From positions 4,526,001 to 4,590,000 of the forward strand of contig OZ004581.1 in assembly GCA_963924555.1 (NCBI GenBank): a DNA stretch of 64,000 nucleotides, given 5' to 3'. The stretch comes from Crambe crambe. Lineage: Eukaryota; Porifera; Demospongiae; Poecilosclerida; Crambeidae. The number at the start of each line of letters is the position of its first letter. Position 1 is the stretch's first letter. Made by a program: the position numbers and the translations under genes. Of the stretch, positions 10,639 through 23,270 are shown one piece after another. The notes beneath the pieces were generated by a model. It saw only the letters and a program-made list of their open reading frames with translations. It was not told the DNA's origin and did not search any database.

Positions 10639-11036
10639 TCAGCATTGCTATATACAATGTCTCATTTCATGCATTTTCATTAACTGGTACTTTGACCTGA
10701 TATTTTATTATAGCAGTTTAATAAGAGAGGATCACAGAGTGTGTTGTGAACCTGACCTGCATAGCTATAATAGTCGTAATAAGTGACTAAAGTGTGAAAA
10801 ATGCAGGATTGTGTATTGTATAATCAGGAGCAGAGCAACATGAATGATTCAAGCATAGATCTAATCTCTGTATGGAGGTCAGTCAAAAATAAATTGAAAT
10901 GGCACTTTTGGAACACAAAATGATTGCTCTGCATACAGGAAGGCTTTCATTATAGTAGCTAGCTACATGCCAGTATTATAATATTGCCATGCACCATTAG
11001 AAATTAAAAAAATTAATGACAGAATCAAACAACAGG

Positions 11037-12967
11037 TTAACTACTGGAGGTGTTATTACTGGTGGTGTGACTGCTGGTGACTATATCCAGTGTTGTTTCG
11101 TAGATTTCAATAGCATGGTTTTCACTGCTAGCCATTGGATCCACTTGCTCCTTGAGATATTGCATAAGAGAATCACTGAGCTGTATTCTGGTTTGAGGGA
11201 CAGATACCCCTTCATCATCAGTAATGCCTGTTCCCTGTACATCATAATCAATTCCATAGGTTTCTGCATCAACTTCATCCAAAAGATCTAATGCAGTAAG
11301 GCCACTGGAATGTAGCTGGAGAACACCTTCCACAAAAAGTTGGTGGGGGGAGTGGTGGCGAGCAGTGTGAATTCCATGATGATTATAACCAACACGAAAT
11401 AATTCCAGTGCTTGATTTATCCTGGGCTCATACACATAGTGTAAACTGAAAAGATGTAACTCATTCAGTGGATTTAAAATTCCTTGTTGCTCCATGAAAT
11501 AGAACAAACGATAGTACAAAGTTGTGACACATCTGTGCATGTCATGCCAGAGCCTCTCAATACGTTGATTATGCGTTGATGATCCTGTTATCATACTCTG
11601 TCGCTCAATTCCCCGATTGCGTATCATGTAAAGTGCAACCAGTTTGTTTTCCCCCCCATAATCTGATCTGACACGTGAAGGCAGACCGTAATGATCTACT
11701 GCTGTTTCAAAGGATCGAAAGACAGTTTCAGCTTTATTATTGGTTGAGCATCGTAAATACACTATTAATCGGCTATAACCATCTATCCCTCCATGGGTGA
11801 CAAGTCTCCACCTAATCAATTTATGATGGCCATCTGTGAGAAAGGAAATGAAGATTTTTTAATTACGGGGGGTGTTGTGCTGTTCCAAGCATGCTAAATT
11901 GCATGTGTGCAAGCTAGTAGCTAGCTTACTTAGCAAATTTCAGATGCAAAAAAAAAAAAAAACATCAGGCAGTTTGAACTTGGTTTCACAGATTTCCCTG
12001 AAATTGAATTAAAACTTGTATATCCTCAGTATACTGCTATTTATCTTTGTATACTAGAATCCCAGTATATACCTTTTGTACACTAGAACACATGACCAAA
12101 AGAGATGCCATTACAATAATGATACATAGTATACTGAGGTAACCTTTCTTATTGGCATGCGGGACGAAATAAACATAAGTAATAGAAAAACGTACCAATA
12201 TGCCAGAGGGAATTAGGACCAGGAACTGAATATGGTCGTCGACTTGTTACACCATGCCAACGCAAAGCTGTGCTGAGTGGGTCACTTCTCCGAACTGCTT
12301 CTCTTATACGCCATCTTGGTACATATATTCCTAATGCCCTCAGCTGGCCTGCCACCATAGATTGACCAATTGAAGGTAGTTCTTGTCTCAGATCCTCAAC
12401 AATTTGCATCAGCCGGGTATCTGTGATATGGCGTGTCGGCTCCACAATCATTCCATATTCACACCGACGCCTATGAATGGTCATTCTTGATACTCCAACA
12501 TCTTACTAATATCAGTCCAAGTGAATGAAAGAGATCGAAGATATTCAACCTGGCCTTGTGATATATTAAGATGTGGACGTCCACGGCCAGGATAATGTTG
12601 AAGTGGCACATGGTATTGTGTTGACAACATACGAATTTCTAAATCATCCAAATGATTTTGCCATTGGTCAATTAACTGTGGTAAAACGTTTAAAAACTCA
12701 TCCAATGACGCAAGTATGGGAATTGTAGCATTATGGTCAACTGCTGTACCTGTCTGTTCTACTGCCTGATTCTAGTAACGCTGCTTGAGAGTATCTCAAG
12801 ACGTTCAAGAACATACTTACTATATTGTTCATTTGCATGCTGATCAACATACTGCCTCTCAGAAGATAGGATAAATTGTCTTCATTGAAATAATTCTCCC
12901 AGCCCCACACAATACGTTGATCCTCCATTTCATTGCGCCTGATCAAGTGTACGCACAAGAATTCCAT
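11037..12967 (-). CDS. DDE transposase/integrase of the large transposon
   Basis: A possible first exon is 12967-12821. The next block (about 12758-12196) has an N-terminal helical part and a helix-turn-helix-like region. The catalytic core begins at its end, where WHI is followed by an Asp split by the intron (donor after 12196, acceptor before 11833). The last exon, 11833-11037, holds [13 protein letters not shown], the second Asp in SDYGGEN, and Glu in HNQRIERLW. This gives D-x34-E spacing, as in IS3/retroviral-type integrases. The frame breaks near 12485, consistent with one missing base, and the join of the first exon is unresolved. The C terminus is acidic and Ser/Thr-rich. The family match to IS3EU-like elements is from memory. 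It is convergent with the HECT gene. Confidence 0.85.
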
Positions 12968-13559
12968 TGGTTTTCAATTGAGATGAACACACATGCGTGA
13001 AATTTGACGACCTTTTTTTGTGACAACCGACCTGCAAATCGGTGTACAATACTGCAAGTCAATCTTTGAAGATTCCAAACATTGAGCAATGTCTTTTTGT
13101 CCCTTCTTCTTCCTGTATATAATTATACAACACTTGTCTACTGTGTCTGTAGTCTATACAACCTTAGATAGTCAAGGCCGGCCATACAACTTTGGATCAC
13201 CATTATAATCTGTTGAATTCTTGGCCTAGCAAATACATAGGATTCTCTTCACTTTTCACTCTCATAAATGGTGACTCAAAAACTCATCTTGACTGTCCCA
13301 GTACTTGTTTCTCAGGCTAACTTTTTGGGGTCTCTTCTTCTATCAGTGCATGGCCTCCCTGGGTTGAAGTGAAAATTATACCCAGGCGCTACTTAACCAG
13401 GAGACTTACTTTGGCATGGCTACTACTACAATTATAAAGCCTAATACGATAGCACGTGTTAGCCACGTGCGCGACGTGGGTGTGCACGTGCAGGTAGCTA
13501 GGGCGCGCGTGGTGGTGGCCGGCCGTACTGTACGCGTACGCGTATGCCGGGGGGTGCGA

Positions 13560-13710
13560 ATTTATCCCGGGTTACAGTTACCCCGGGGTAACTGCCAGGT
13601 TTCGGTTTACCCCGGGGTAACAGTAACCCGGGGTGCTTATTTACTACGACTTACTTACAATACCCCGGGGTATCCTATAATTTTATTTTTGTTACAAACG
13701 GCTTGCCATA
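13560..13710. repeat. Right inner TIR and subterminal palindromes
   Basis: 13665-13710 is the exact complement of the left inner repeat. TACCCCGGGGTA occurs perfectly at 13579-13590, 13608-13619 and 13661-13672, with shortened versions at 13565 and 13627. The order and spacing differ from the left end, so the motif itself rather than the whole block seems conserved. Confidence 0.9.
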
Positions 13711-13754
13711 CGGGCGGGGGATGAGAAACTTGTATTCAACCAATAGTGGCCTAA

Positions 13755-16670
13755 TGTAAATAATCTAATCAAAGCATGTTTCTTCCCTGAGTACCTCAGC
13801 ATTTCGCTGCCATCACGAATCTCTTCATCCTTCTTCATGCTATTAACTTAGAGCGCCTAATTCCACTTCGTTTTGGACTGTGCATCAGGTCAGAAATTGT
13901 ACTACCATCTCCATGTTGATGATCTTTACCATACCATTTAAGAAGCCTTGATTGCAGACAGAGATGAGACTCTGCTAAGCAGCAGCGTGTACAGGCATTC
14001 AGGTGCGAGCTTTACTATCATCGGTAATTGTACTGTACTACTGTCTCCATGTTGACGATCTTTACCATGCAATCTAAGAACACATGCAAACAAGTTCTTT
14101 AGCTTTCTCCTGTAGCGGCAAGCCTTGATTGCAGACAGAGATGAGACTCGTGTACAGGTATTATGTGGTTCAGGTGAGTATCTAGTCAGCTTTAACTAGG
14201 TAGGTCATAATCAACTGCTTGTATTATGGAAATGTTTCCTATCTTTTATCAGGTTATGGCCTTCCAGCTTGTGACTTGGGACAGTAGTGAGAGAGTAGAG
14301 TTGTGCTTCCTGACCTTTCACCTGTTAACTTGCTAACAAAATACTAAATGATCAAATAATTATTGCCTTGATAGTGACACATCTGTAATATAAAAAAAAA
14401 ATCATACATTGTAAATATGAATAAGACTTATTGCCTGTTTTTTCTACTTAGTATGTGGTCAAGTATTGAAAAAAAAAAATCAGTTTAGCTACTTGTCCAG
14501 ATGTATATATAGGTGGGGGTGGTTTAAAGCCTTGAACTTTTGATTATAACAATGTTGGTAGCTTTCTGGACAAACAAGAACAACAGTCTATACTAAAACA
14601 AAAGCATGTTACAGACGAATTTAAATAGGGACCTTGCCACTGAGTTCTTGCATGCTATGACCCAGAGAAATAGTTAATATTGAGTATTCAATACCGTATA
14701 ATAGTGAGGAACGAAATAGTAGTCAGTTCACAAAAAATATATTCATGAAAAAAGTTTTCAACTAATATGACCATTTTCAACTGATAGATAAAGGTCTGGC
14801 AAAGGTCCTGTTGACCACTTCTTGATTTTCAGCTGCCTGCACACATGCACTCCCCAAGTTATTTTATAATTTAAAAAAATTTGTGAGGAATTTTTTTTTC
14901 ACTCATTTGTAAACTTTGTGAAAATTTGTCCCTCAAAATTTTCTCATTATATGGTAATACCCATCATGAACTAACCTGTTGGGCCAGGTGAAAAATAGCA
15001 GAGATGAAGTGCTACAAAGTAGAGCTCAGAACCATAGCTAAATATATGCAACCCCAACTGCAATGAAGTAACATAGCACAGCTATAAATGAAACTGAGAG
15101 AGAGAGAGAGAGAGAGAACCCACACTGGTCGACAGTGGCCATTTTGGCCACTACTTGGCTATTTTGGCCACCACTCATTATACTTAACATATCAGTGATG
15201 GTTTGATCATCCAATGGGACACCCCTAAATGAACATAGTCTTATGAAGTGGACATGTCAAAATAAATTTTGGCCGCCACTCAAGAATCCTGGAGAGAAAG
15301 AGAGAGAACGAGAGAGAGGGAGATAATGGTTTGAATATAATTCCCTCACCCCTCCCCCAAAGTAGAAATGTCTCACATGCCACATTAAGGTAAAGCGGGG
15401 CAATTATGAGGGTGGCACATTTAAGGTAAGGTGAGGGTTGGGCAATTCCAACACTGTAAAAAAAAAAAAAAAAAATAGTGATATTCCAGTCGGCCTAGTC
15501 AGAGAAACAAAGATTATCAAAAATGATGGAAATTGCTTTTATCTACTCTACTGCTTCGTACAACTAATCACCTCTGCTAATTTTTACGTGTACTAACATC
15601 TGTATAGTAGAAATTCAATATCCAATGACTTTCTCCTGCTTTGTGATTTTTTTCCCCCTTCAAAGCTCCACTGCAAAAGAATTACACACATGAAACCTGA
15701 ACAATCTGAAAAAGAAAAAAATGTTGGTATGTAGTGAGATTCCTCTCTATTGGTGGTATTGGGCGCATTTATTTATAAACTGCACTGCACGTTTTGTGAA
15801 TTCATAAAATTAATTGCGCGACGATTTGCGCATTTTGTGGTGCATTTTATATCTTATATATCCATTAAACATATGTAGTTATACAGAACTGAAAAAAGAG
15901 GGTGGCACAGTTCAAAATGAAGCATTTTAGTGATAATCAATGATGCTTGCTTATATATGTAGCTACCAAAAAAGATAATAAATGCATTTACAGGATCCTC
16001 TGGGTGAATTATTTTCACAAGACAGGTGAAACAATTTTTCATAATCTCTCTCACTCTTTCTCCCTTCCACCAGTGTAAGAAGCATAACCTAAGTTATATA
16101 CTTGGGAAAAAATTACTTATAATTTTGTACTCATTTTCATACAAGAAACTCTTTAGTTCAATATGAAAGCAACAAAATTGCTGTGTCTACATGTGGCCAG
16201 TTGAATGTTTATAATATATATATATATATAGTCACAATCTACAGGCTGCGCAATTTATAAATCGTCACGCAATGACAGGGCAATTAGTAAATAGCACAGA
16301 TTTACAAAAATGTGGATTTTAATATTGAAACTTTGAATTTTTATCCTAATCTTTGAACTAGCTCTGTTGAAGAAAGAGCAGGAAGGAGATCTACATACAC
16401 TTAACATGCTAGAAGGGTCAAGGTACAGGTAAAAGAAACTAATAAAGCTACATAAGTAGAAGAGACTGGAAGAGGTAAGTACAATAGTAAGAATAAGACT
16501 GAAGATAGGCCTAGTAATGCAGTAAGTTTACACGTGCATGTGTAGTGTAAGCGGATTCATGTGTGTGCATAAATCGATAAACATGCAATGCAAGACAAAG
16601 ATAAACAGTCTAGAAGACCAGATCACAAAAATTACTTTTAATAAATTGCTAGCTATTTTATAGTGGTCAT
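13755..16670. other. No gene seen; diverged repeats and simple sequence
   Basis: An imperfect duplication is visible: the block around ccatgttgatgatctttacc (13889-13970) returns at 14022-14155. Simple repeats are (GA)n at 15091-15117, a GA-rich patch at 15290-15325, a 17-A run near 15458, and (AT)n near 16210. No open frame here has splice sites or a domain I recognise. Confidence 0.6.
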
Positions 16671-16678
16671 TGACTCAC

Positions 16679-16792
16679 CTGTACATTTTCATCCACATCC
16701 TCATAATGTCCAAGAACCCAAATAATTGAAATAAAAGAGTATATTCCGGATAGAGTACACATAATCCCATAAGCCACATCATAAATGAACAC
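16679..16792 (-). CDS. Single exon of an unidentified membrane protein
   Basis: A 114-base exon, phase 0 at both ends, is bounded by a good acceptor (ttcctgtag) and donor (cag/gtgagtc). It encodes 38 residues: a hydrophobic run containing AYGIMCTLSGIYSF and SIIWVLG, then an acidic tail (HYEDVDENVQ). This looks like one transmembrane segment with an exposed acidic end. I do not recognise the family. The nearest phase-compatible upstream exon is at 27292-27365, but the distance of more than 10 kb and the phosphatidylinositol-synthase-like exons between make the link uncertain. Confidence 0.5.
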
Positions 16793-19700
16793 CTACAGGA
16801 AAATCATAGCTAATTGCCTTAAGTGTTGACCTTTTAGTCTCGCTGAGATACAGTGCTGTATGGGAGTGGATTGCTGGTACATCATTTAAAGCCACTCAGT
16901 GTATAAAGGAAGGCATATAATTTTTGGCTCTAGGCTCTAGTATGATTCCAATCCTGAAGAATAGCAGAGAGCGATATGGAAAATCACTAGAACTAAGTAA
17001 GCTTTAGGTTTTCCAGCTCATAAGCTATATTCAAAAATATAAACTAAGCTATCTACCCTATCTTTGGTATCTTGTTGCTCTTCTCTTGGCACTTCATAGT
17101 GCCAGGAAGCAAGAAACTAGCTGACAAGTTCGAAACTCCAACAACAGATTTTTATGTGTGGGCATGACTGGAAATAATGTTCACATTGCTTATTCAGCTT
17201 TTCTCTAAAATGCAATATCATTTTTTCTTAGTATGTGGTTGCCCTTGGTAGCTAAAATTTATTTCAAGGCAATTTTCGCAAAACCGGTCACATATACAGA
17301 GCCTACATTTTTACCACACTCAAATAATTTCTGTTTCCCTCATATGGATAGTTCACAGTATCCATTGCTCTCACTCTTCAACACCACCAGCACCATAGAT
17401 GATTCTGGCACTGCACCTCAGCACTTGGGTGCCGAAACAAAAATTAAAAAATGCATTCCAGATTCCATTCCTACCCATGCACTGTGGTTTAACTCGCCCG
17501 CACAGGTGAGGGCACAGTGCCATGGTTGGGCACTGACCCCTAGCTAGGCAGCTAGGAACAAGCCAGCACACAATGCTAGGAAGTTATGCCTTTTATGCTG
17601 GCTACTCTGAAAAGCTTGTTGGGTTTGAAACGTGGGATGTAGTCAATGAAATAACATTTCAAACCCAACAAGCTGTATACAGCGAGCTGGTGTTTTGCGT
17701 GTCGCCTTCTTTGATCTAGGAACTCCTGAGTTACATATCCAAAAAAGAGTACCATCTAATCAGTTGATAGGTTTGGTTGTGACCAGATAAGTCATAGTTT
17801 AGCCGATCGAAGGTTGTACAAGTTAAATGAATTGTAAGTATCCTTCCAACTGGGCAGACACAAAAATATTATCCCTCATGCTTGGGAGTATCCGGATTTA
17901 AAGCTCTTGGGCCTTGTGCATGGAACCAGTCAAGCTCTCCCCCATTAAATCCCTGGAACTTATGATCACACATGACATCTGATTCTTCTCCTCATTGATG
18001 GGCTCACATTTTGATCCAGCTACATTTTAATATTAGCTAGGAACGCGATATCATTGCATTGCATACAACTCAGCCTCTAGATGTGAATTTTTTCAGGCCA
18101 CTCAAGTCATCTGTATGCACAGTTGGGAAAGATAGTTTATTTCAATCAGCTATTTTCGAAGCTTGGATGAAGGCAAGATCAAATGAAAACATGTTCAGGC
18201 TTCCAGAGGGCAGGCTTGATTCCTTTTAACCCTGATGCAGTATTTACTGCCACTGAGTCTGGTAATTTCAACTGAAGAATCTAGTATGGAAGCCAGCAAA
18301 GATAATACTATCAGCAATTATCCCAGTGTTTCAGCTGTACAGAGAAGATTACTCTATTCATGAAGAGGGATACAACTTAAGTATAATGAGTGGCTACTTG
18401 TCGATCATCTAGAGGAAGCACAGTCACATAGCTCTTAATATTTCTTCCTCTCCAGCCAGTTGAAAATTTGATCCCACTTCCTGAAGTCCAGTTAAATCAT
18501 CTTGCTGGTTCTTCCACAGCAGTTGATTTCTCTCAACAGCTCCTTAACACCACTTCATCAAATTCAGTCACTCCATCAAGTCCAATTGTTACCAGCGTGA
18601 TGTTACTGGTGGAAGTTTTGTAACACTATCACTTAACATCTTATGCCTAGCAGCACTGGAAGAAAAAAAGCAGATGATGTGCTATTCCATCAGAACCTGT
18701 CGAAGGTGATGATCAGAAGCTGTCAAAGTGATGAAGCAAATTGTTACATTTTAATATGATGAAGCCAGTGATGCTCAGGAGTGGATTCAGTGTGCTTGCA
18801 AAAAGGTGGGTACATGAGGAATGCTTAGGGTTTTTCCCATACTATCTCAATTCCTGACTTTTTGCATGATTTCACATCATGTCTTGACATTTCGTACAAT
18901 ATTACATCATGATTTTTTGTGATGTTATAATTTTTCTATAATGATAATTATATATTTCAAGATAGTCCAACTGGTGTCATCTTCTTTATCTTCCTCTAGG
19001 CAGGATGATGATTCTTATCTCGACTGAATAAGGATTTTTCAGGCACCCAAGAAGGATGACCTGTGTCACTTGGATTGTTTACAATGTCATCAGGAGTCAG
19101 TTACAGTCTTCTGATATGAGTCCACAGTCATATACATCTAAACCAGGATGATTATTCGGTTGTTGGTGAGTAATGTACTCATGTCTTGCTTTCCAAGCCA
19201 TAAATTGTGGCTTTGTTGCAATTATTATACTTTTTTATTCTTCAGCATTATGATGCTGTTGTATATCCGTTTCTTTTGTTCCATTCTCCACTGATCATGA
19301 TCAAAATCAGATTGATTTCTTTTGAATGCTCTAGTTCTCGTGGTCTTTCTGGGTGAATACCACCTTTGTTCAACTTGGTGGTTCCATTTTCTGTGCATAA
19401 ATGTACTGTCAATAATTTCTGGACAAAAAATTCCTGTTAGAACTGAGAGAAAAACTCCTTTGAAGGCATGAACCCTACACATACTTACAGAGCGATGGTG
19501 ATATCGAAGAATTGCCGGCTGAAGAGGTAATCAGAAGAAAAATCTTTACAACAGTCACGTTCCTTGGTATTGTGGCATGACCATTCAACAATTTTGGCTG
19601 CTGGATATATACTAATGACCATTCATGTTCTCTATGATCCAGCAGTTTTTTTTCACTTCGGCTGAATATCAGATGAAGACAGGGGAACAGTGTTTTCGAA

Positions 19701-19969
19701 GTGTGCAAGAAATTGTAGAGGAGCCTGAAGTATACATTCTCTGCCTGTCCACCTTCTGATTGTGATAGTTGCCTGTCAGGATGTGATGCATCAGTAAAAT
19801 ATTAACAGTAGAAGTAGAGTTTCAGGATGATACAAAAACGAGCTGTCTCCTCATCTCTCTCTGCTACTCAAAAATAGTCCAAATCACCTAGCTAGTTCTA
19901 CAACACATCAAAGAGTAACAGATTAATACAAACCAAGATTCACAAGCACACGAGAATGATACAATTTTT
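16793..19969. other. No confident gene; short hairpin and eroded frames
   Basis: A hairpin at 17612-17673 pairs agcttgttgggtttgaaa with its complement. Open frames at 17233-17547 and 19225-19708 show no domain. Around 18455-18620 a plus-strand stretch after a pyrimidine-rich acceptor is Ser/Thr-rich and could be an eroded exon, but no partner exon was found. Confidence 0.45.
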
Positions 19970-19974
19970 ATACT

Positions 19975-21167
19975 TAACGCACAGAAACAAATGGTAAAGT
20001 TGAACGGCTGTAAGGCCAGGCTCCAATGGGTCAGGCGGTTATTATTTTCCTTCATCCGCTCCATCCATTCCAAAGAGTGATGATCTGTCTGGATTACAAA
20101 GTAGAGGTAGCTTACACAGCTAGCTTAATGGCCAGACACTCTTTCTCCACGGTTGAATAGTGCTCTTCTTGGGGAAGAAGTTTCTGACTGAAGAATCTGA
20201 CTGGATGCTCATCTCCACCCTCATTGACTTGGCTAAGAACTGCCCCCACTCCTCGATTGGATGGATCTGTTTGGAAGATGAAACTCTTGGGTTGTGTAGC
20301 ACTGGCTGGCTTCTAAAAGGCTTTTTCATATGCTGGTGTCCATTCTACATTGGATGGTGCATTTTTGTGGGTAAGGTCTGACAAAGGAGCCACAGTGGAG
20401 GCAAAGTCTTTGATGAATCTCCTGTAGTAACCTGTCAGTCCCAGGAAACACAATTCCTTCTTGGTTTCTGGTTTTGGGAATGAGCTGACTGCATCCAGTT
20501 TGGTTCCTTCTGGTTTCACCACTCCACTCCCAACATGGCCCAAGTATACACAATGGGCCATCCCAAACTGACACTTCCTGAGCTTCAGTGTGAGGCCGGC
20601 ATCTTGAAGTCGCTTAACACCTGTCATAGATGTGTGAGGTGATCTTCCCAGCTGGTACTATAGATGACAACGTCGTCTAGATATGAAGCTGAGATATCTT
20701 CCAGTCCCTGTAGTACCTGATCCATTAGTCGCTGAAAGATTATTGGAGCTATTTGGTAAAGTCTGAAGGGTGTTGCAAAAGCTGACTTTGTCTGGGCTCC
20801 TTTGGTGAGGGGTACCTGCCAGTAACCTTTGGTCAGATCCAAAGTGGTGATGTTCATCAATGCGTGGCATCGGATATGCATCCGTTTCAGATACTCCATT
20901 CAGTCGTCGACAGTCTATGCAAAATCGAATGGTGCCATCCTTTTTCTTCACCAATACAATCGGGGCAGACCACTCACTAGTAGATGGTTCAGTCACATCA
21001 AGTTCTAGCATTTCTGCGATCTCTTTCTTGACAGTATCCCGATACACGTGTGTTAGATGGTAAGGCGGCAATCGGATTGGATATGCTGTTCCAGTCTCGA
21101 TGTCATGCTCGATAACATCAGTCTTTCCTGGTGTGTCACTCATGACTTCAGTGAATTTGGCTGTCAA
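19975..21167 (-). pseudogene. Gypsy reverse transcriptase and RNase H remnant
   Basis: The RT part shows LVKKKDGTIRFCIDCRRLN, the TLDLTKGYWQVPL block, the catalytic SYLDDVV near 20670, and the connection motif FLGLTGYYRRFIKDF. Frames change near 20880 and near 20625. The RNase H part follows (FQTDPSNRGVGAVLSQ; YSTVEKECLAIKL) and is interrupted by a stop and a short deletion before TDHHSLEW near 20080. No functional product is expected. Confidence 0.85.
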
Positions 21168-21499
21168 CTGTCTTGTCGCTGTTCTTCATCTAACTGCTCA
21201 TCCAGTATGACTTCCTTCATAGAATCTTCATTATCCTTCCACAATGGGATATCATCAGTGGTGTCTGCTCCTCCGCCCAGAGATTTGGAATTGTAGGAGT
21301 GCTCCATTTCCGTAGCATGTTGATGTTCGCCGCTTCTTGTGGTCAACCTCGTAAGTCACTGGTGAGATGACTTTCTTCACAGGGTACAGACCCTGCCATT
21401 TTGCTAGTAGCTTGTTCGTTGAGGAAGGTAGGAGAACTAACACATATATCCCACCTAATACATTTACTCCCATAGAGAAAAGTGCTCTTACTGTCATAA

Positions 21500-22369
21500 A
21501 TTCCCTCCCTTAGGGTAAAGTGCGTTATGACTCATAACGCACTGTTCCCCGACTCATAACGCACTGTTCCCCAGGCTATGAATAACAGGTTTTCTGAAGC
21601 TGACTGTTGGAAGAAGATGATAATGAAGATAATCTATAATGATAATGATAATGATATAAGATAATGAAGATAATCTATGCATGAGATAATGATCAGATAA
21701 CATTGTCATTAATTAGCTATTACTAAAGAGTTTATTTCTGTCTCTGTATTATATTGGTAGTTTATAGCTGACTGTTGGAAGAAGAAGTTAACGATCAGTC
21801 TATAACATTGTCATTAATCTATTTCTGTCTCTGGGTAGTTTATAGCTGATTGTTGGAAAATGAAGAAGTCATCTGGTGCTGGGTCACAAGGAAACTTCAT
21901 AGCTTTTTTTTTTTTTTTTTTTTGCAATTTTCACACAAGAAGAAATTATTTCTAAGGCCCATTGGTATTTTTTGGCGTCATACCTTCCGCTAGCTTCGCC
22001 AAAACGTGGGTGGAGGAACTCGTTAATAGCTGGGTACTGGGTGTGGTGGGCATGGGAGGAGCCTCGTAGTTCGTAGTCTTGCTTGAGAGCACGAGGCTCT
22101 GTACTGTGAGTTCGAGTCTGAACAACGGCACATCCCAGGACAGGGACAAGCCATGGCAGGAGTTTTCGTTTTGTTTCGTAACTAAGGGGTAGCTACAGAC
22201 CGACCAATGAAATCGTGCGCCCTGGGGATATATAACAGTTAGAACACGGTAGTCCTGGTGATTATGGCCAAATAAACAACCTTATCCTCGGGCTGCGCCC
22301 TCGGATTCGGTTGTTTATTGGCCATAATCACCAGACTACCGTGTTCTAACTATTACATATCTTCCACTT
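21500..22369. other. Insert splitting the gypsy integrase; simple repeats and MITE
   Basis: This segment separates two integrase pieces. It contains gataat-rich simple sequence (21615-21700), duplicated blocks around gctgactgttggaagaag, a T run near 21905, and a tRNA-like patch with only a weak B box near 22115. A small foldback element lies at 22237-22353. No gene is seen. Confidence 0.6.
22237..22353. mobile_element. Small foldback MITE
   Basis: The arms starting agttagaacacggtagtc are complementary across a short centre containing ctcgggctgcgccctcgg. The total is about 117 bp, without coding capacity. It lies inside the gypsy insert. Confidence 0.85.
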
Positions 22370-23270
22370 GTAGACTTCCTCTCTCATGCATTGTGGTCGT
22401 ACCACTTCTGGGTTGACTGAGCTCTTGCAAGGTTCTCACTGGCTAACTCAGACATCTTGGCGAGCTTCTCCTGAATTGTCAGAACGTAGGACACAACACT
22501 CTCGGTCAACTTCTTGCTGGCTTCCCATGTCTCCTTGAGGATGTCCAAGGGCCCTCGTACTTACCTGCCATACATCAACTCAAAAAGGGAGAACCCTGTA
22601 GACATTTGGGGAACCTCCCAATAGGCAAATAAGAGGTATGGAATTAACTGGTCGCTCCTCAATAGCTGTCTTACACAACATAGCCTTGAGGGTTTGGTTG
22701 AATCTCCCGATCAACCCGTCAGTTTGAGGGTGGTAGGGGCTGGTCTTAATGGGTTGGATCTTTAACAGACGATAGAGCTCAGCTAAAAGGCCAGGGATAC
22801 CTACCCTTGTAAAGAGCTCTTTAGCAACATGCTCGGCATCTAGGGCTCCCACATGATGGGTAGAGGAATCATTGGTACATTCCCCATTGCTGTCTTCTGA
22901 CATTCACATCTTCGAACACTGTCAACCAATGGAATTGTTCCACTGTCTTCCGCTGACCCATGCAGCCAGCCATCGGGATGTGATAAGCAAGTGACATCAC
23001 AACACTGTGACATGGTACTAGCTGTTGAATGGTGTTCTCGTCACCCTAGGGTGGTGTCCACTGTTGTTAGAGAAGACCATTCTCCTTGTAGAAGACTCCC
23101 CTGGTCATCTTGGTAGGGTTTCTGACCTTTGCTTTGATGTCCTCCAGGGTCGCATCTTCTTGCTGCATTTTCCTGAGTTCGCTGTCAAGGGGGTGTGTCT
23201 GGTTCACCTGGGCCATTTGATGTCTCTGCTGATGTTTCTGAAACATTGGTGTTTATCTGCTGTAATATTT
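22370..23270 (-). pseudogene. Gypsy integrase remnant
   Basis: Reading on the minus strand from 23270: a short charged region (MQQEDATLEDIKAKV), an H2C2-like zinc-finger segment (SLAYHIPMAGCMGQRKT), then the catalytic region with SPYHPQTDGLIGRFNQTLK near 22700. Stops and frame changes interrupt it. The C-terminal part lies separately near 21300-21497 with SSTNKLLAKWQGLYPVKKV. A plus-strand open frame at 23025-23468 is its shadow. Confidence 0.75.

Larger units (their letters stand above)
5003..13754. mobile_element. Large (about 8.75 kb) DNA transposon carrying a HECT gene and a DDE transposase
   Basis: Both ends are inverted copies of each other. An outer block of about 35 bp beginning near 5003 matches the complement of the block ending near 13754, with about five mismatches. 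An inner block of 46 bp (5211-5256 against 13665-13710) is identical. CCCCGGGG-type palindromes lie just inside each end. The element holds two convergent genes, a HECT-like gene on the plus strand and a DDE transposase on the minus strand, with about 400 bp between their stops. The exact outer edge and target duplication are not clear; aaat occurs beside both edges but is too short to prove it. The transposase resembles the eukaryotic IS3-like (IS3EU) type, from memory. Confidence 0.8.
19970..23270 (-). mobile_element. Decayed Ty3/gypsy retrotransposon with INT before RT
   Basis: On the minus strand the order is integrase (23.27-22.37 kb), a later insertion (22.37-21.50 kb), the integrase C-terminal part (21.50-21.26 kb), reverse transcriptase (21.17-20.31 kb) and RNase H (20.33-19.97 kb). 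Integrase upstream of reverse transcriptase is the Ty1/copia-like order known in the Gmr1-type branch of Ty3/gypsy. Frames are broken by stops and shifts, and no LTR pair was recognised. The element is inactive. Confidence 0.8.

Noticed and set aside
22050-22150. Possible tRNA gene or SINE head
   Set aside because: Only a weak B-box-like gttcgagtct is present, with no good A box and no cloverleaf stems.
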